64,000 bases of DNA, taken from the NCBI GenBank assembly GCA_944392605.1, contig CALXXE010000001.1, positions 62,001 to 126,000 on the forward strand, in the 5' to 3' direction. Positions 53,343 to 63,076 of this stretch are shown piece after piece (the stretch's first letter is position 1; each line of letters opens with the position of its first letter). The position numbers were made by a program, and so were the translations under genes. This DNA is from an uncultured Clostridia bacterium (GTDB lineage Bacteria > Bacillota > Clostridia > TANB77 > CAG-508). The notes below the pieces were generated by a model, which was not told where the DNA came from, did not search any database, and saw nothing but the letters and a program-made list of their open reading frames with translations.

Positions 53343-54614
53343 ATGGCAATAACAAAAATATGGAAATTTAAAAGCAGATTAGATCAACTTATAGAATATG
53401 CAATTAATGGGAAAAAGACTGAAGAAAAATTATATGTATCAGGCATCAATTGCATACCTGATACTGCTTTTTATGAAATGAAAAATGTTAAGAAACAATT
53501 TTTTAAGACTGAAGGAATTGAATGCTTTCATGGCATACAATCTTTTGTTAAAGATGAAGTTACCCCAGAACAAGCACATGAAATTGGTGTAAAACTTGCA
53601 AATGAACTATGGGGAGAAAAATTTCAACTAATTGTATCTACCCATTTAAACACCGATAATATTCATAACCACTTTGTTATAAATTCTGTTTCATTTTTAG
53701 ATGGCAAAAGATTTTGTAACACCAAAAGAGACTATGCACTTATGAGAAAAACATCTGATAGACTTTGTAAAGAATATGGATTAAGTGTTTTAAAGCAAGA
53801 AGAAAAATACAATAAATATGCTACAAGTAATTTATACAAAGAACTCATGAGAGATTCAATTGATTATGCAATAGCCAGTAGCAAAGATTATGATGAATTT
53901 ATACAAATATTAAAAGACTTAGATTATATTATAACTGATAGGAACAACTCTCTATCTATTAGACGAGAACCATATAAAAGAAACACAAGAATTGAAAAGC
54001 AATTTGGTAAAAATTATTCTAAAAACAATATCTTTAAAAGAATATTAGAAACTCAAGCCACCTTTCCTTATTCTCCAAATCCATATTTACTAATAAACAG
54101 GACTTATAAATCTTGTAATAATATAAGAGAAAAATACCATCCTCGAAAAGGCACTATTTTATACCTAATATTTCATTATAAGAAATTATTTGGCATAAAG
54201 ACAGAAAATGACTTAAAATCTAATTTAACAAGAATAACACCAGAATTAATAAGAGAAATTAAAAAAATGGATGAATATTCTAATCAAGCAAAATTATTAG
54301 CCACTAATAATATAAACACAGAAGAAGAACTCCTTAACTTTGAAAAAAGTATTTACGAAAAAATTAATCCTTTAAAAAGTGAAAGAGAAAATTTATGGAA
54401 GAAACACAAAAAAGCAAAAACTGATGCTGAAAAGAAAGATATTGAAAAACAAATTATAGATATTTCTAAAAATATTACACCTCTTGCAGAACAAATAAAA
54501 TGTTGTAACAATATAACAAATAGACTAAGCAAGATTAAAAATTTTGAACTTAAGAATAGTTTAGAAATTGAACATTTTGAAAATGAAACTCAAAAAATAT
54601 ACAAAGAAAAATAA
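53343..54614 (+). CDS. Relaxase of the MobA/MobL (MOBP-like) group
   Basis: A 423-residue DNA-nicking transfer enzyme. The N-terminal domain has the three-His metal motif STHLNTDNIHNHFVINSVSF (His101, 108, 110), and Tyr22 or Tyr31 are candidates for the catalytic tyrosine. It also has GIQSFVKDEVTPEQAHEIGVKLANELW, typical of this group in Firmicutes elements, and a Lys/Glu-rich coiled coil from about 310. No coupling protein or mating-pore genes follow within the window, so the element is probably mobilizable (IME) rather than self-transmissible, unless such genes lie beyond 64000. Confidence 0.92.
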   Translation: MAITKIWKFKSRLDQLIEYAINGKKTEEKLYVSGINCIPDTAFYEMKNVKKQFFKTEGIECFHGIQSFVKDEVTPEQAHEIGVKLANELWGEKFQLIVSTHLNTDNIHNHFVINSVSFLDGKRFCNTKRDYALMRKTSDRLCKEYGLSVLKQEEKYNKYATSNLYKELMRDSIDYAIASSKDYDEFIQILKDLDYIITDRNNSLSIRREPYKRNTRIEKQFGKNYSKNNIFKRILETQATFPYSPNPYLLINRTYKSCNNIREKYHPRKGTILYLIFHYKKLFGIKTENDLKSNLTRITPELIREIKKMDEYSNQAKLLATNNINTEEELLNFEKSIYEKINPLKSERENLWKKHKKAKTDAEKKDIEKQIIDISKNITPLAEQIKCCNNITNRLSKIKNFELKNSLEIEHFENETQKIYKEK

Positions 54615-54615
54615 T

Positions 54616-54639
54616 GAGGAACATTAATTGATGCTCCTC
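54616..54639. terminator. Hairpin between convergent relaxase and ATPase genes
   Basis: A 9-bp stem with one mismatch (GAGGAACAT / ATGCTCCTC) is followed by TATTTTTTTC on the plus strand. It ends the mobilization transcript. Confidence 0.65.
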
Positions 54640-54648
54640 TATTTTTTT

Positions 54649-56034
54649 CTATAAATATTCTCTCATTTTTAAAATAGATCTTCTTAAATCATCTATCTTT
54701 GCTACTCCATTTTCGCTTCTATGATGAATTTGGTTTCTAATATATGTATGTAAAGATACTTGATTCTCTATTCCTCTATATGGATATAATGGCTTTTCAT
54801 GATTCTTTTGAATAAAAAATTCATTATCAAATGTTTTTATATTTTTATCTTCAGCGTATTTAAATTTTAACTCTTCATACAATTCATTATGATATTCCTC
54901 AGTTGGTAAGCCAAAAGCCAAATAATTAGTTTCATTACTTGAAATATAAGGTAATTTCCTATCTTCAAATTTTTTCACTTTCCTATCTTTCTTTAATACT
55001 ATATTTTTAACATCTTCATAATATGCTATTTGTTTAACAAGTAATGGAGAATGTGTAGTCAATATTACTTGAGATTCTTTAGAAATCTCTATCACAAATT
55101 CAATAAACTTTTCCTGTAGCTTTGGATGCAAGTGAAGTTCTGGTTCATCAATAAGTATAATTAGTCTTTTTCCTTTTTGTTTAGACATGTAATACGAATA
55201 AATCAAAGAAAAAATCATCTCATAACCAGATCCCAAATCTGATAAATCAATTTGTAAATTATTATCAGTTTCTAAAACAAATTTGGCATTTTTAAATGGC
55301 TTATAATTATCTATGAAATCTAATTTTAAATTATAACCACTTATCTCAGAAAATTTATTAACTGCATCTTCTAAAAATTCATTTTGTAAACCTTTTTTTA
55401 TTAAATCATTTAATCCTAAATTTAAGTTTTGCATTTCTTCATTTTGCTTATAATATTGAAAATTAAAATCTTCCATTATTCTATCAAATCGTGTAGAGTT
55501 ATACACACCTGGTCTTATCTGATATAAACGATTTTTATCTAAATACAATACATCACTTCCACTAAATCTCTTTGTTCCAAATGAGTTTGTAACTGCTACT
55601 CTTAAATCTGGTGAGCTAGGCTTTGGTTTGTCTGGATCAACACTAATATAAAACTGATCAGTAACTGTAAGCGAAAGTAATTTATTTTTATTTTTTCTTT
55701 CTCTTGTTTTTCCAATAAATTTAAAACCTATAGACTCAAATTCAGTATTAGGAAATGTTCCTTTTACAATAAATTTTTTATCTGCTTCAACTACAATCTC
55801 TGTTTCATTATTAGGGTTATTCATATCATTAATAGTAAAGCTATCCATTTTGTATTCTAATAATGTTAGAGATATGGCATCCAATATTGTTGTTTTTCCA
55901 CAACCATTTTCTCCAACGATTACAGTTAATCCAGTTCCACATTTTTTATCATCTGGAATATTTAAATCTATATTAAAATCATCTTCCGTTTGGAATAATT
56001 TATAATTTTTTATATTCAATTTAGATATAAACAT
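54649..56034 (-). CDS. AAA/ABC-type ATPase (RecF/OLD-like), probable defence protein
   Basis: A 461-residue SMC-like ATPase: Walker A VGENGCGKTT (about 41-50), signature-like DLGSGYEMIFSLIYSY (about 266-281), Walker B LIILIDEPELHLHP (about 292-305) and the H-loop LTTHSPLL (about 330). Near the C-terminus LHTYIRNQIHHRSE has an RNxxxH motif like that of HEPN ribonucleases. Such single-gene ATPases with an RNxIHH tail occur in phage-defence islands. The gene lies 15 bases after the restriction enzyme gene and faces the mobilization genes. The defence role is inferred from context. Confidence 0.85.
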   Translation of the reverse strand: MFISKLNIKNYKLFQTEDDFNIDLNIPDDKKCGTGLTVIVGENGCGKTTILDAISLTLLEYKMDSFTINDMNNPNNETEIVVEADKKFIVKGTFPNTEFESIGFKFIGKTRERKNKNKLLSLTVTDQFYISVDPDKPKPSSPDLRVAVTNSFGTKRFSGSDVLYLDKNRLYQIRPGVYNSTRFDRIMEDFNFQYYKQNEEMQNLNLGLNDLIKKGLQNEFLEDAVNKFSEISGYNLKLDFIDNYKPFKNAKFVLETDNNLQIDLSDLGSGYEMIFSLIYSYYMSKQKGKRLIILIDEPELHLHPKLQEKFIEFVIEISKESQVILTTHSPLLVKQIAYYEDVKNIVLKKDRKVKKFEDRKLPYISSNETNYLAFGLPTEEYHNELYEELKFKYAEDKNIKTFDNEFFIQKNHEKPLYPYRGIENQVSLHTYIRNQIHHRSENGVAKIDDLRRSILKMREYL

Positions 56035-56049
56035 TCAATAAATTCCTTT

Positions 56050-58824
56050 CTATTTTTCTTCTTTTATTATCTTTTCATACATTTTCATTAATTCAGCAAC
56101 ACAATCTGATTCTGTCATATGCTTCCACTCAAATTCATAAGCCTCCATTACTGCTATATCATTTTGTTGATGTGCTTTTCTTAATTCCTTTGGCATTAAA
56201 TTTTCGTTATACAAATCGGCTAAACTACTTTCAGAATATAATTTTCTTGCATTTAAAATATTTTGTGCTGTTTTTTCTATTTTTTGCTTTTGTATATTGT
56301 TAGGTAATGGCCAAGGAAAATTATTGTATACTATACTAGCTGAATATCTATAATCACTTTTTATTCTTCCAGCAATTGCTCTCATCCATGAATTATGTAC
56401 ATTTGACATCATTATACCAAAATCATATAAAGATGCTGAAGGAATTAACAAATTTGCATCTCCACATATAATATTTGCTCCCATATATCCTATTGGAATA
56501 TATCTTCTATTTTCTGACGAATGTCTTGGAACAACAAGATAATTTGTTTTTGGTTGTCTAATTTCTCCAAACAAAGTTGGAATATCTGCAAGTTTTCTTG
56601 TAGACTCTCTGTTGCTACTTGCTCTTAATTCTCTCACCTTTTTTACTGCATCATAAATAGGAGGAACCCTTTTTATAATTTCAGGTGATACATTTTCTAA
56701 CCATAAACACCATCTAGATTTATTATGCAAAAACTCAGTAGCACCAATAAATTTTCTAAACATATTTTTACTTTCAGGATATTTACTAATAATTTCTTTG
56801 ACCTCTTCATCAGAATAATTACTTAAATATCCTCCATCATTTGGCATACTACCAAAGTCCATAGCAGGGACATTACAAATTGGTTTCTTTTTATTTTCAA
56901 TAAAAATATTAGGTGCATCAATCAAATAGCCATTAATATTAGCAACTATATTTTTTGTAGTATTATTGTAGATTACTTTTTCAGCTTTATTTATATTGCT
57001 AAATCCAATGATAACACAATGTACCGCGGCCTTTTCTTTAGCTTCGCTATTCCATTTAAAAGTTCTCCAAGCAAAGTCTATATTAACATTTACTCCAAGA
57101 ATATTTTTCCACAATAATGGTACTTGTTCTCCTTGACTTATTGAGTTAGTTGAAACAAATGCAACTTTAATTTTAGTATTTTGAATGTATTCAAAAGCTT
57201 TCTTATACCAAGCAGTTACATAATCTAGATTACCAAGTCCTTTTATTTTTCCAAAAACTTTTTGCATGTCTTGTTTTTGGTTTTCATCCATTAATCTTGC
57301 TCCAACAAAAGGTGGATTTCCCATTATATAATTTAAGTTTTCTTTTGGCACTACTTCTTCCCAATTTATTCTTAAAGCATTGGCTTCAATTATATTTGTA
57401 TAAGATTTTAATGGTAAAAAATCCAAATTTATATGTAATATACTTTCAGTTTCTTTCATCATTTGAGATTCTGCTATCCATAACGCTGTCTTTGCAACAG
57501 TTACAGCAAAATCATTTATTTCTATTCCGTAGAATTGACTTATTGAAACTTTAATTGGATTATTATTTTCATCTCCAAAACCTATTTGTCCACCTTGATA
57601 AAGTTCTAATACTTTATTTTCTAACCTTCTTAGAGAAAGATAGGTTTCTGTCAAGAAATTTCCTGAACCACAAGCTGGATCTAAAAATTTTAAATTAGCC
57701 AATTTTTCTTGATACTTTAGCAATTTATTCTTTTTAGTTTTTAATACCTTTTCTTCTTCGATTTCTTTTAATTCTGCCTTTAAATCATTTAAAAACAGTG
57801 GGTCTATAACTTTATGTATGTTTTCAATAGATGTATAATGCATACCTCCAGAACGTCTAGTTTCTGGATTTAATGTACTTTCAAAAACAGCTCCAAAAAT
57901 CGTTGGGGAAATATCATTCCAATCAAATTCTTCACTAGCTTTTGATAAAATCAATTCTTTAACATTTTCTGTTAATCTAGGAACTTCTATATTCTCATCA
58001 GCAAATAATCCTCCATTAACATATGGAAATTGTGCTAAATCCTCTTTCATGTAAGGATCTCTATCTTCTATTTTTGTATCTAAAACTTTAAAAAGTTCAA
58101 TTAAAGCTTCTCTTAAATCATCTGCTTCAAATTTATTTAAGTAATCATTAAACATTCCATGTTTTCCAAAAAGTCCAGCATCTTCAGCATATAGACAGAA
58201 TACTAATCTTACGCATAACGCATTCAAACTTTTTAAACTGTGTTCATCATTTGGGTTTATATATAAAGGTAAAATTTTGTCATAAAGTTTTCCTACTATT
58301 TCTCCAGCTTGTATTGAAACTTCCATTTCCTTTTTTAAGTTTTCATTACCTTTATCAACAATAAATTGTAATCTATAATATTCTTTAGGCAAATTTTCTA
58401 ATAACACTTCTTGTGGCTCTCCATTTGGATTTTCCATATCATATATTAGAAAAGATTTAAAATTACATGTAATTACATACTTTGGATGTCTTGATACTGG
58501 CAATTCTGCTATATATTTTTTAGCCTGTTGAAATGGTGTTAATAAAGATCCATCTGACTGCTTTATTGCTTTTCTTAAATCTTTATCGATACTTTTTTGC
58601 TCAATTAAAACTCTAGTTGTTGGAATATAACCATCAATAAATCCTGTATTCTTATCGATATGTACTTGATCTTCAAATTCTATAAATTCAGTTGGTCTTT
58701 CTACTCCATATACTTCACTTAATAGTTGTAACCAAAATGATTGACTTTGACCTTTTTCATATCCTTTATCTTTCCAAAATTCCGCAAATTCTTTTGCTTT
58801 TTGAGCTTGTTCATTCATTTTCAT
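56050..58824 (-). CDS. MmeI-like type IIL restriction-modification enzyme
   Basis: A single 924-residue protein that both cuts and methylates DNA, almost the length of MmeI. The N-terminal endonuclease has the GFIDGYIPTTRVLIEQKS motif (Asp64, Glu75, Lys77), the PD-(D/E)XK triad. The gamma-class adenine methyltransferase shows motif I FLDPACGSGNFL (380-391) and motif IV NPPF (503-506). The C-terminal target-recognition region starts around residue 640. There is no separate specificity gene. It should protect the element's host against phage; the target site cannot be predicted by eye. AAGGAG lies upstream of the ATG. Confidence 0.92.
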   Translation of the reverse strand: MKMNEQAQKAKEFAEFWKDKGYEKGQSQSFWLQLLSEVYGVERPTEFIEFEDQVHIDKNTGFIDGYIPTTRVLIEQKSIDKDLRKAIKQSDGSLLTPFQQAKKYIAELPVSRHPKYVITCNFKSFLIYDMENPNGEPQEVLLENLPKEYYRLQFIVDKGNENLKKEMEVSIQAGEIVGKLYDKILPLYINPNDEHSLKSLNALCVRLVFCLYAEDAGLFGKHGMFNDYLNKFEADDLREALIELFKVLDTKIEDRDPYMKEDLAQFPYVNGGLFADENIEVPRLTENVKELILSKASEEFDWNDISPTIFGAVFESTLNPETRRSGGMHYTSIENIHKVIDPLFLNDLKAELKEIEEEKVLKTKKNKLLKYQEKLANLKFLDPACGSGNFLTETYLSLRRLENKVLELYQGGQIGFGDENNNPIKVSISQFYGIEINDFAVTVAKTALWIAESQMMKETESILHINLDFLPLKSYTNIIEANALRINWEEVVPKENLNYIMGNPPFVGARLMDENQKQDMQKVFGKIKGLGNLDYVTAWYKKAFEYIQNTKIKVAFVSTNSISQGEQVPLLWKNILGVNVNIDFAWRTFKWNSEAKEKAAVHCVIIGFSNINKAEKVIYNNTTKNIVANINGYLIDAPNIFIENKKKPICNVPAMDFGSMPNDGGYLSNYSDEEVKEIISKYPESKNMFRKFIGATEFLHNKSRWCLWLENVSPEIIKRVPPIYDAVKKVRELRASSNRESTRKLADIPTLFGEIRQPKTNYLVVPRHSSENRRYIPIGYMGANIICGDANLLIPSASLYDFGIMMSNVHNSWMRAIAGRIKSDYRYSASIVYNNFPWPLPNNIQKQKIEKTAQNILNARKLYSESSLADLYNENLMPKELRKAHQQNDIAVMEAYEFEWKHMTESDCVAELMKMYEKIIKEEK

Positions 58825-58838
58825 ATATATCTTGCTCC

Positions 58839-59189
58839 TTATTTTACAAATTCATAATTATCTGTTGGTAATTTTGCTCCACTTCTCTTTAATAATTCAA
58901 ATGCATCATATTCAGTCATTCCATAAGTTTTTAAAATTTCTTTAATTTCTGGTCTTGTAGGTTCTGGTAACCTAGCTGCAAAGTTAGCAAATAATTTTGG
59001 ATTATCATATAAAGCATTAATTTGAGGAAATGCAACTAATAATTTAAAACCATGTTTTTGCGCTTCTTTTACATTTTCTAAAATATATTTAAAATAATAT
59101 TTATCATTTTCTTTGTATAATTCTGCTACTTTATATTTATTTCCTGTTTTTACATCTGTCCATACTAAATATACTAAATCCCTTTCCAT
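58839..59189 (-). CDS. HipA N-terminal subdomain-like protein (HipS-like)
   Basis: A 116-residue protein. YLVWTDVKTGNKYKVAELYKENDKYYFKYI, then GFKLLVAFPQINALY, LFANFAARLPEPTR and YDAFELLKRSGAKLPTD follow the order of the N-terminal subdomain 1 of HipA kinases (strand, phosphate-like FxP block, LP-R, F-LL-SGA). It stands as a separate protein next to a kinase that lacks this part, as HipS does beside HipT in HipBST systems. It lies 2 bases after the kinase gene. Assignment is from pattern only. Confidence 0.65.
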   Translation of the reverse strand: MERDLVYLVWTDVKTGNKYKVAELYKENDKYYFKYILENVKEAQKHGFKLLVAFPQINALYDNPKLFANFAARLPEPTRPEIKEILKTYGMTEYDAFELLKRSGAKLPTDNYEFVK

Positions 59190-59191
59190 TT

Positions 59192-60109
59192 TTACACCCC
59201 ATCTTTCAAATCATATATTTTTAACATTCTTTTTCTTCTTTCTAACAAATACATTTTTAATAATTTTTTCATATCCTTATTTATTATATCAGTATCAAAG
59301 TTTTCTATAATATCGTTAATATTTTTTTCATTTATATTATTCTTTATTAATTTTATATATCCTACAGTTTCATTATAATAATTTTCTTTTATCTTTTCTA
59401 ATAGTTCAAATTGTCTAATCGGTCTTTTATTATCCCAACCTATAGCTGATTTTGATTTTGTATTTACCAATGCTTCAAATTTCATCTTATCTTTAAAGAA
59501 TATAGTTAAATCATTGTTATTCTCATATGCACATAATGATGAACCATTATCATATAATGGGCAAATACCAACATTTATGTCATTGTCATTTATTTCATAC
59601 TTAATTCCCCAATTACTATGATGTCTATCACTATTTCCTATTAATACATCAAAAATTGCTACCTTTAAAAAATCTTTAAATTCGATTAAATGCGCTATAC
59701 TTTTTTGAATCATTTGTATAGAATATTGAGTATTTGTAAATGGATCTTGTAATTTATCTTTATCATAATATGGATATTCTGCTAGAATAAATTCCACTCC
59801 TTCTACAAACGCAATAATTTTATCTGATATTATGTTATAACTCATTGAGCCTATTCTTCCCATATAAGTTCCAATTTCTACTTTAGCACACTCTACATTT
59901 ATTAATTTTCCAATTTCTGATGCTAATTTTTCAGCCCAATACTCTCCAGTTACTATTCCCTTTTCCTTATTCTTTATTTTTGGAAATTTAAAAATTCCCT
60001 TTTCATCTGTTTGTGGATTGATAAGCCACACTTTTTCACTAGCACCACTACCAAATCTTCCAGATCCTTTATCTTCTATCCAATTATCAAATCTTTTAAT
60101 TTCAAACAT
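59192..60109 (-). CDS. HipA/HipT-like serine/threonine kinase
   Basis: A 305-residue kinase with the HipA C-terminal core. GRFGSGASEKVWLI resembles a Gly-rich loop. GEYWAEKLASEIGKLINVECAKVEIG is the lysine/glutamate helix region. The catalytic and metal motifs are VLIGNSDRHHSNWGI and CPLYDNGSSLC, the HipA GNxDxHxxN...DxG signature. The HipA N-terminal subdomain is missing and encoded separately next door. In toxin systems such kinases phosphorylate tRNA synthetases or translation factors. No HipB-type antitoxin gene is adjacent, though HTH genes occur at 63077-63807. Confidence 0.8.
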   Translation of the reverse strand: MFEIKRFDNWIEDKGSGRFGSGASEKVWLINPQTDEKGIFKFPKIKNKEKGIVTGEYWAEKLASEIGKLINVECAKVEIGTYMGRIGSMSYNIISDKIIAFVEGVEFILAEYPYYDKDKLQDPFTNTQYSIQMIQKSIAHLIEFKDFLKVAIFDVLIGNSDRHHSNWGIKYEINDNDINVGICPLYDNGSSLCAYENNNDLTIFFKDKMKFEALVNTKSKSAIGWDNKRPIRQFELLEKIKENYYNETVGYIKLIKNNINEKNINDIIENFDTDIINKDMKKLLKMYLLERRKRMLKIYDLKDGV

Positions 60110-60119
60110 TTATTGCCTC

Positions 60120-61910
60120 CTATCTATTTATTATGTTATTTTTTAAATGTTCTATTGGATATTTAGAGAACTCTTTCTTAGTTTTTTCATCTAGTTTCCT
60201 ATAATAATAACTAATATCCGATTTGTTTTCAAGTAATATAGAAATTCCATACATCAACTTTATGTCATTGTTTTCTTCTTTTTTTATTCTATAGAGCTTT
60301 TCTATTTCATCTTCTGTAAATTCTCTTTTTCTTCTAATTAATTGGATTTTATTAACTATATAAATACTTTCATTCGGTTTCCATTCTATTAATTTATCTA
60401 TAAATTCTTTTGCTAATTGATAAAATTCTTCTTTTTTCGTTTTATCATAACTATTTATACAGGATAAAGCTAATAAATTCATACATTCTCTATTTATATC
60501 ATTATTTTCACAATATTCTATAGATGTACTTACTGAACTTTTATTATAATTTAGTATATCTTCAAAATTCAAAGCATCTATCAACAAACTATAAGGACAA
60601 ATTTTAATATATTCCTTTTCGCTTTTTTCCATAAAAACAAACTTATGAGATATGTTGTCAAAAAAATTATAAACCTTAATTTCTTTTTTACCCCTATTTA
60701 AAAACAATACTAAAGTCTTTCCACATATCTTTATTAAATGTAATCCTGAAGCATCTATTTTTTTTATTGTTTCTCTATCATTTTCCATTAATTTATTAAA
60801 ATGCTCCATATTTAAATAGTCATTACTTCTAAACGGCAAAAATTTATCCTCTAAAACTATATTTATCTTCTTTAAGTTATCTTTAAATTTTTCAATAATA
60901 TGTAATTTTTTCTTTAATGTAACTGTTAACTTTTCATAATTATTTTCTGTTATTTCTAAAATCATTAAAATAAATTTCATATCATTTATTATTTTATTAA
61001 TAGTTCCTTGAAATTTAAAATTAATTTTTCCAGTATCAGCATTAAGTAAAATATTTTCTCCGTATTGATATAATATTGCATCTTCCTCTATAATTCTTTT
61101 AACATAATCATAAAATTTAATACCTTTCAAGACAATAGGAGTATTTATTATTTCTATTGCACCAATTTTTCCACCTTCAGGCATTATAGCAGGGACAAGT
61201 CCTTCATTATCATTCAATTTTACATATATATATACTTTATCTTTTAAATAATCATCTTTATCTTCTCTAAAATCCTGAACAAAAAATTCAAGAGGTTTCT
61301 TGGTTTCATCTAATATCACTATTCTTTTTCCAATTTGCATATCTCTAGCCTTTAAGAACTCAAGACATTTTTTCTTCAACATGTTTTTTTGATTAGAATC
61401 TATAGGATAAATATCTATTGACTTAGTTTCTTGCGTTGTTTTTATCGTCATAAATATCTTTTGTAAATCTACTGGTAACAAATATCTGTAAAATATCTTT
61501 TTTTCTAAATTATCTTTTTGTATTTGCACAACAAAGAATAATACTCCTAAAGGATTTTTGGTATAATTTTCTAAATGTGTAACCTCTATAGGAAATTTTG
61601 AATTTCCCTTTTTTATCTCATCAACACATGTTCCTTTTACTTGTACATCTATATAGCCAATCCATTCATTTCCTTTTTCACTTGCATTATTCATTACTTC
61701 TATCCTTCCATCATATGAAATGCCCTTATCTTTTGTTGTAATCCCACTTGCATCAAATATTCCTTTATAATTATTTAATTCTTGTTGTAAAAAAATAGCT
61801 CCCTCATGTTCTGCCCATTTTCGACTGAACATCACATTTATTCCATCTTCATCTTCCAACATTTTATCAATTTTAGATAAATTATTACTCTTTATTGTAT
61901 CTATATCCAT
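60120..61910 (-). CDS. DUF4365 domain protein, probable nuclease in defence cargo
   Basis: A 596-residue protein. The N-terminal 160 residues are a DUF4365 domain: WAEHEGAIFLQQELN, ISYDGRIEVMN and IGYIDVQVKGTCV. Its Asp...QVKG pattern fits a PD-(D/E)XK-like nuclease core, often fused to other modules in prokaryotic immune genes. The remaining 430 residues have no family I can name and become helical towards the end (EEFYQLAKEFIDKLIEWKPNESIYIVNKIQLI), perhaps TPR-like. It is in the same string as the kinase gene (10-base gap). Function inferred as defence. Confidence 0.72.
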   Translation of the reverse strand: MDIDTIKSNNLSKIDKMLEDEDGINVMFSRKWAEHEGAIFLQQELNNYKGIFDASGITTKDKGISYDGRIEVMNNASEKGNEWIGYIDVQVKGTCVDEIKKGNSKFPIEVTHLENYTKNPLGVLFFVVQIQKDNLEKKIFYRYLLPVDLQKIFMTIKTTQETKSIDIYPIDSNQKNMLKKKCLEFLKARDMQIGKRIVILDETKKPLEFFVQDFREDKDDYLKDKVYIYVKLNDNEGLVPAIMPEGGKIGAIEIINTPIVLKGIKFYDYVKRIIEEDAILYQYGENILLNADTGKINFKFQGTINKIINDMKFILMILEITENNYEKLTVTLKKKLHIIEKFKDNLKKINIVLEDKFLPFRSNDYLNMEHFNKLMENDRETIKKIDASGLHLIKICGKTLVLFLNRGKKEIKVYNFFDNISHKFVFMEKSEKEYIKICPYSLLIDALNFEDILNYNKSSVSTSIEYCENNDINRECMNLLALSCINSYDKTKKEEFYQLAKEFIDKLIEWKPNESIYIVNKIQLIRRKREFTEDEIEKLYRIKKEENNDIKLMYGISILLENKSDISYYYRKLDEKTKKEFSKYPIEHLKNNIINR

Positions 61911-61913
61911 ATT

Positions 61914-62825
61914 TTACTCCTTATTTTTAGCTCTACTCTTATAAACATTAGCCTGATTTCTACATTGTGGACTACAGTATTCAGCTTTTAAGTTTTGAGA
62001 AGCAAATGGTTTGCCACAATGTTTACACTTCTTAACAGTCTTTCTTTCAGTAGTTTCATTTAAAGCAAACATTGTATCTATTGCAAGTTTTAAAGAATTA
62101 AAATTCCATTCTAAAACAGGCTTATCTTCTTTATTCTTTCCCATTAATATTTTAAAAGCAATTTTTGATGGATTAAATTCTTTTATTCTAGTATCATATA
62201 TCTGCTTTGTATAAGCATCTTGGGCTTTGCTGTAATTTTCTATTGCTTCAAATGTTAAATACAATGTTCTAGCATAGTGCATTATCCAAATCAAACACTC
62301 AGAATATGCCCTTGAAAAAACTACTGCATACTCTGCTGGTCTATCTATAATAGCAAGTGGATTCATTTCGTTCTCAACTGATAAATCTAAAATCTCTCCT
62401 CTTGCATTTTTCTTCATAATAACTTTTTGTTTTTTCTTACACTTTAAAAATAACTTTATGTATTCATCTGTTGGTAATGTTTCTTTTTCACTAACCAAAT
62501 TACCACTTGGTAAATAAACTTTATTTTGCTTAACAATATCAGTATTTAATGGTAAATATGTCAATTCTCCTAATAAGCCATACTTTTCTACAAACTCCAT
62601 AATCTTTTTATTAGATGCTTCTATCTCATTTTTCTCAACACATCTGCCTATCATTAAAATATCTACTAATATGTCATCTGCTAAATCAAATGGATCATAC
62701 ATAATAATCTTAGAATTTTCTTTTGGTGTAATATAATGTTTTTCATCTATTTCCTTTATTTCATAACCGTCATATCTAAACCAAAAAGTCCTGAAATTTT
62801 CTTCATTATCCTTTCTCATTTTCAC
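61914..62825 (-). CDS. Zinc-finger protein of unknown function
   Basis: A 303-residue protein. Near the C-terminus CKHCGKPFASQNLKAEYCSPQCRNQANV is a treble-clef/CGNR-like zinc finger with four Cys. The region before it (AEYAVVFSRAYSECLIWIMHYARTLYLTFEAIENY) is helical and resembles the alpha-helical part of abortive-infection-type proteins of the same architecture. No catalytic motif is evident. It begins the string of minus-strand cargo genes and its start lies about 40 bases from the divergent promoter at 62863. Confidence 0.62.
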   Translation of the reverse strand: MKMRKDNEENFRTFWFRYDGYEIKEIDEKHYITPKENSKIIMYDPFDLADDILVDILMIGRCVEKNEIEASNKKIMEFVEKYGLLGELTYLPLNTDIVKQNKVYLPSGNLVSEKETLPTDEYIKLFLKCKKKQKVIMKKNARGEILDLSVENEMNPLAIIDRPAEYAVVFSRAYSECLIWIMHYARTLYLTFEAIENYSKAQDAYTKQIYDTRIKEFNPSKIAFKILMGKNKEDKPVLEWNFNSLKLAIDTMFALNETTERKTVKKCKHCGKPFASQNLKAEYCSPQCRNQANVYKSRAKNKE

Positions 62826-62862
62826 TCTCCTAAAAATTTTTTAAAAAATTTATCTGTAATAC

Positions 62863-62915
62863 TTGACAAATATGAACTATTACTTTATAATGTAATTACT
62901 ACTTAATAGTAATTA
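62863..62915 (+). promoter_or_regulatory. Consensus promoter with an adjacent palindromic operator
   Basis: -35 TTGACA (62863-62868), 17-base spacer, -10 TATAAT (62886-62891). Overlapping the start region is a perfect 9-bp inverted repeat, TAATTACTA-CTTAA-TAGTAATTA (62893-62915). A protein bound there would block transcription of the 63077 gene. Confidence 0.75.
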
Positions 62916-63076
62916 TTACATTTACTAATTGCTAAATACAATTAAGATATTACTATTATATAGTTTTTATAGATAATAGTCAAGTTTTGTTTGAGAATTT
63001 TAACAAAAAGCCTAGGGGATTTTTGTATCTAAAAATCAACAAACAAAAATACAACCAAAAGAAAGGAGTAAATTTC

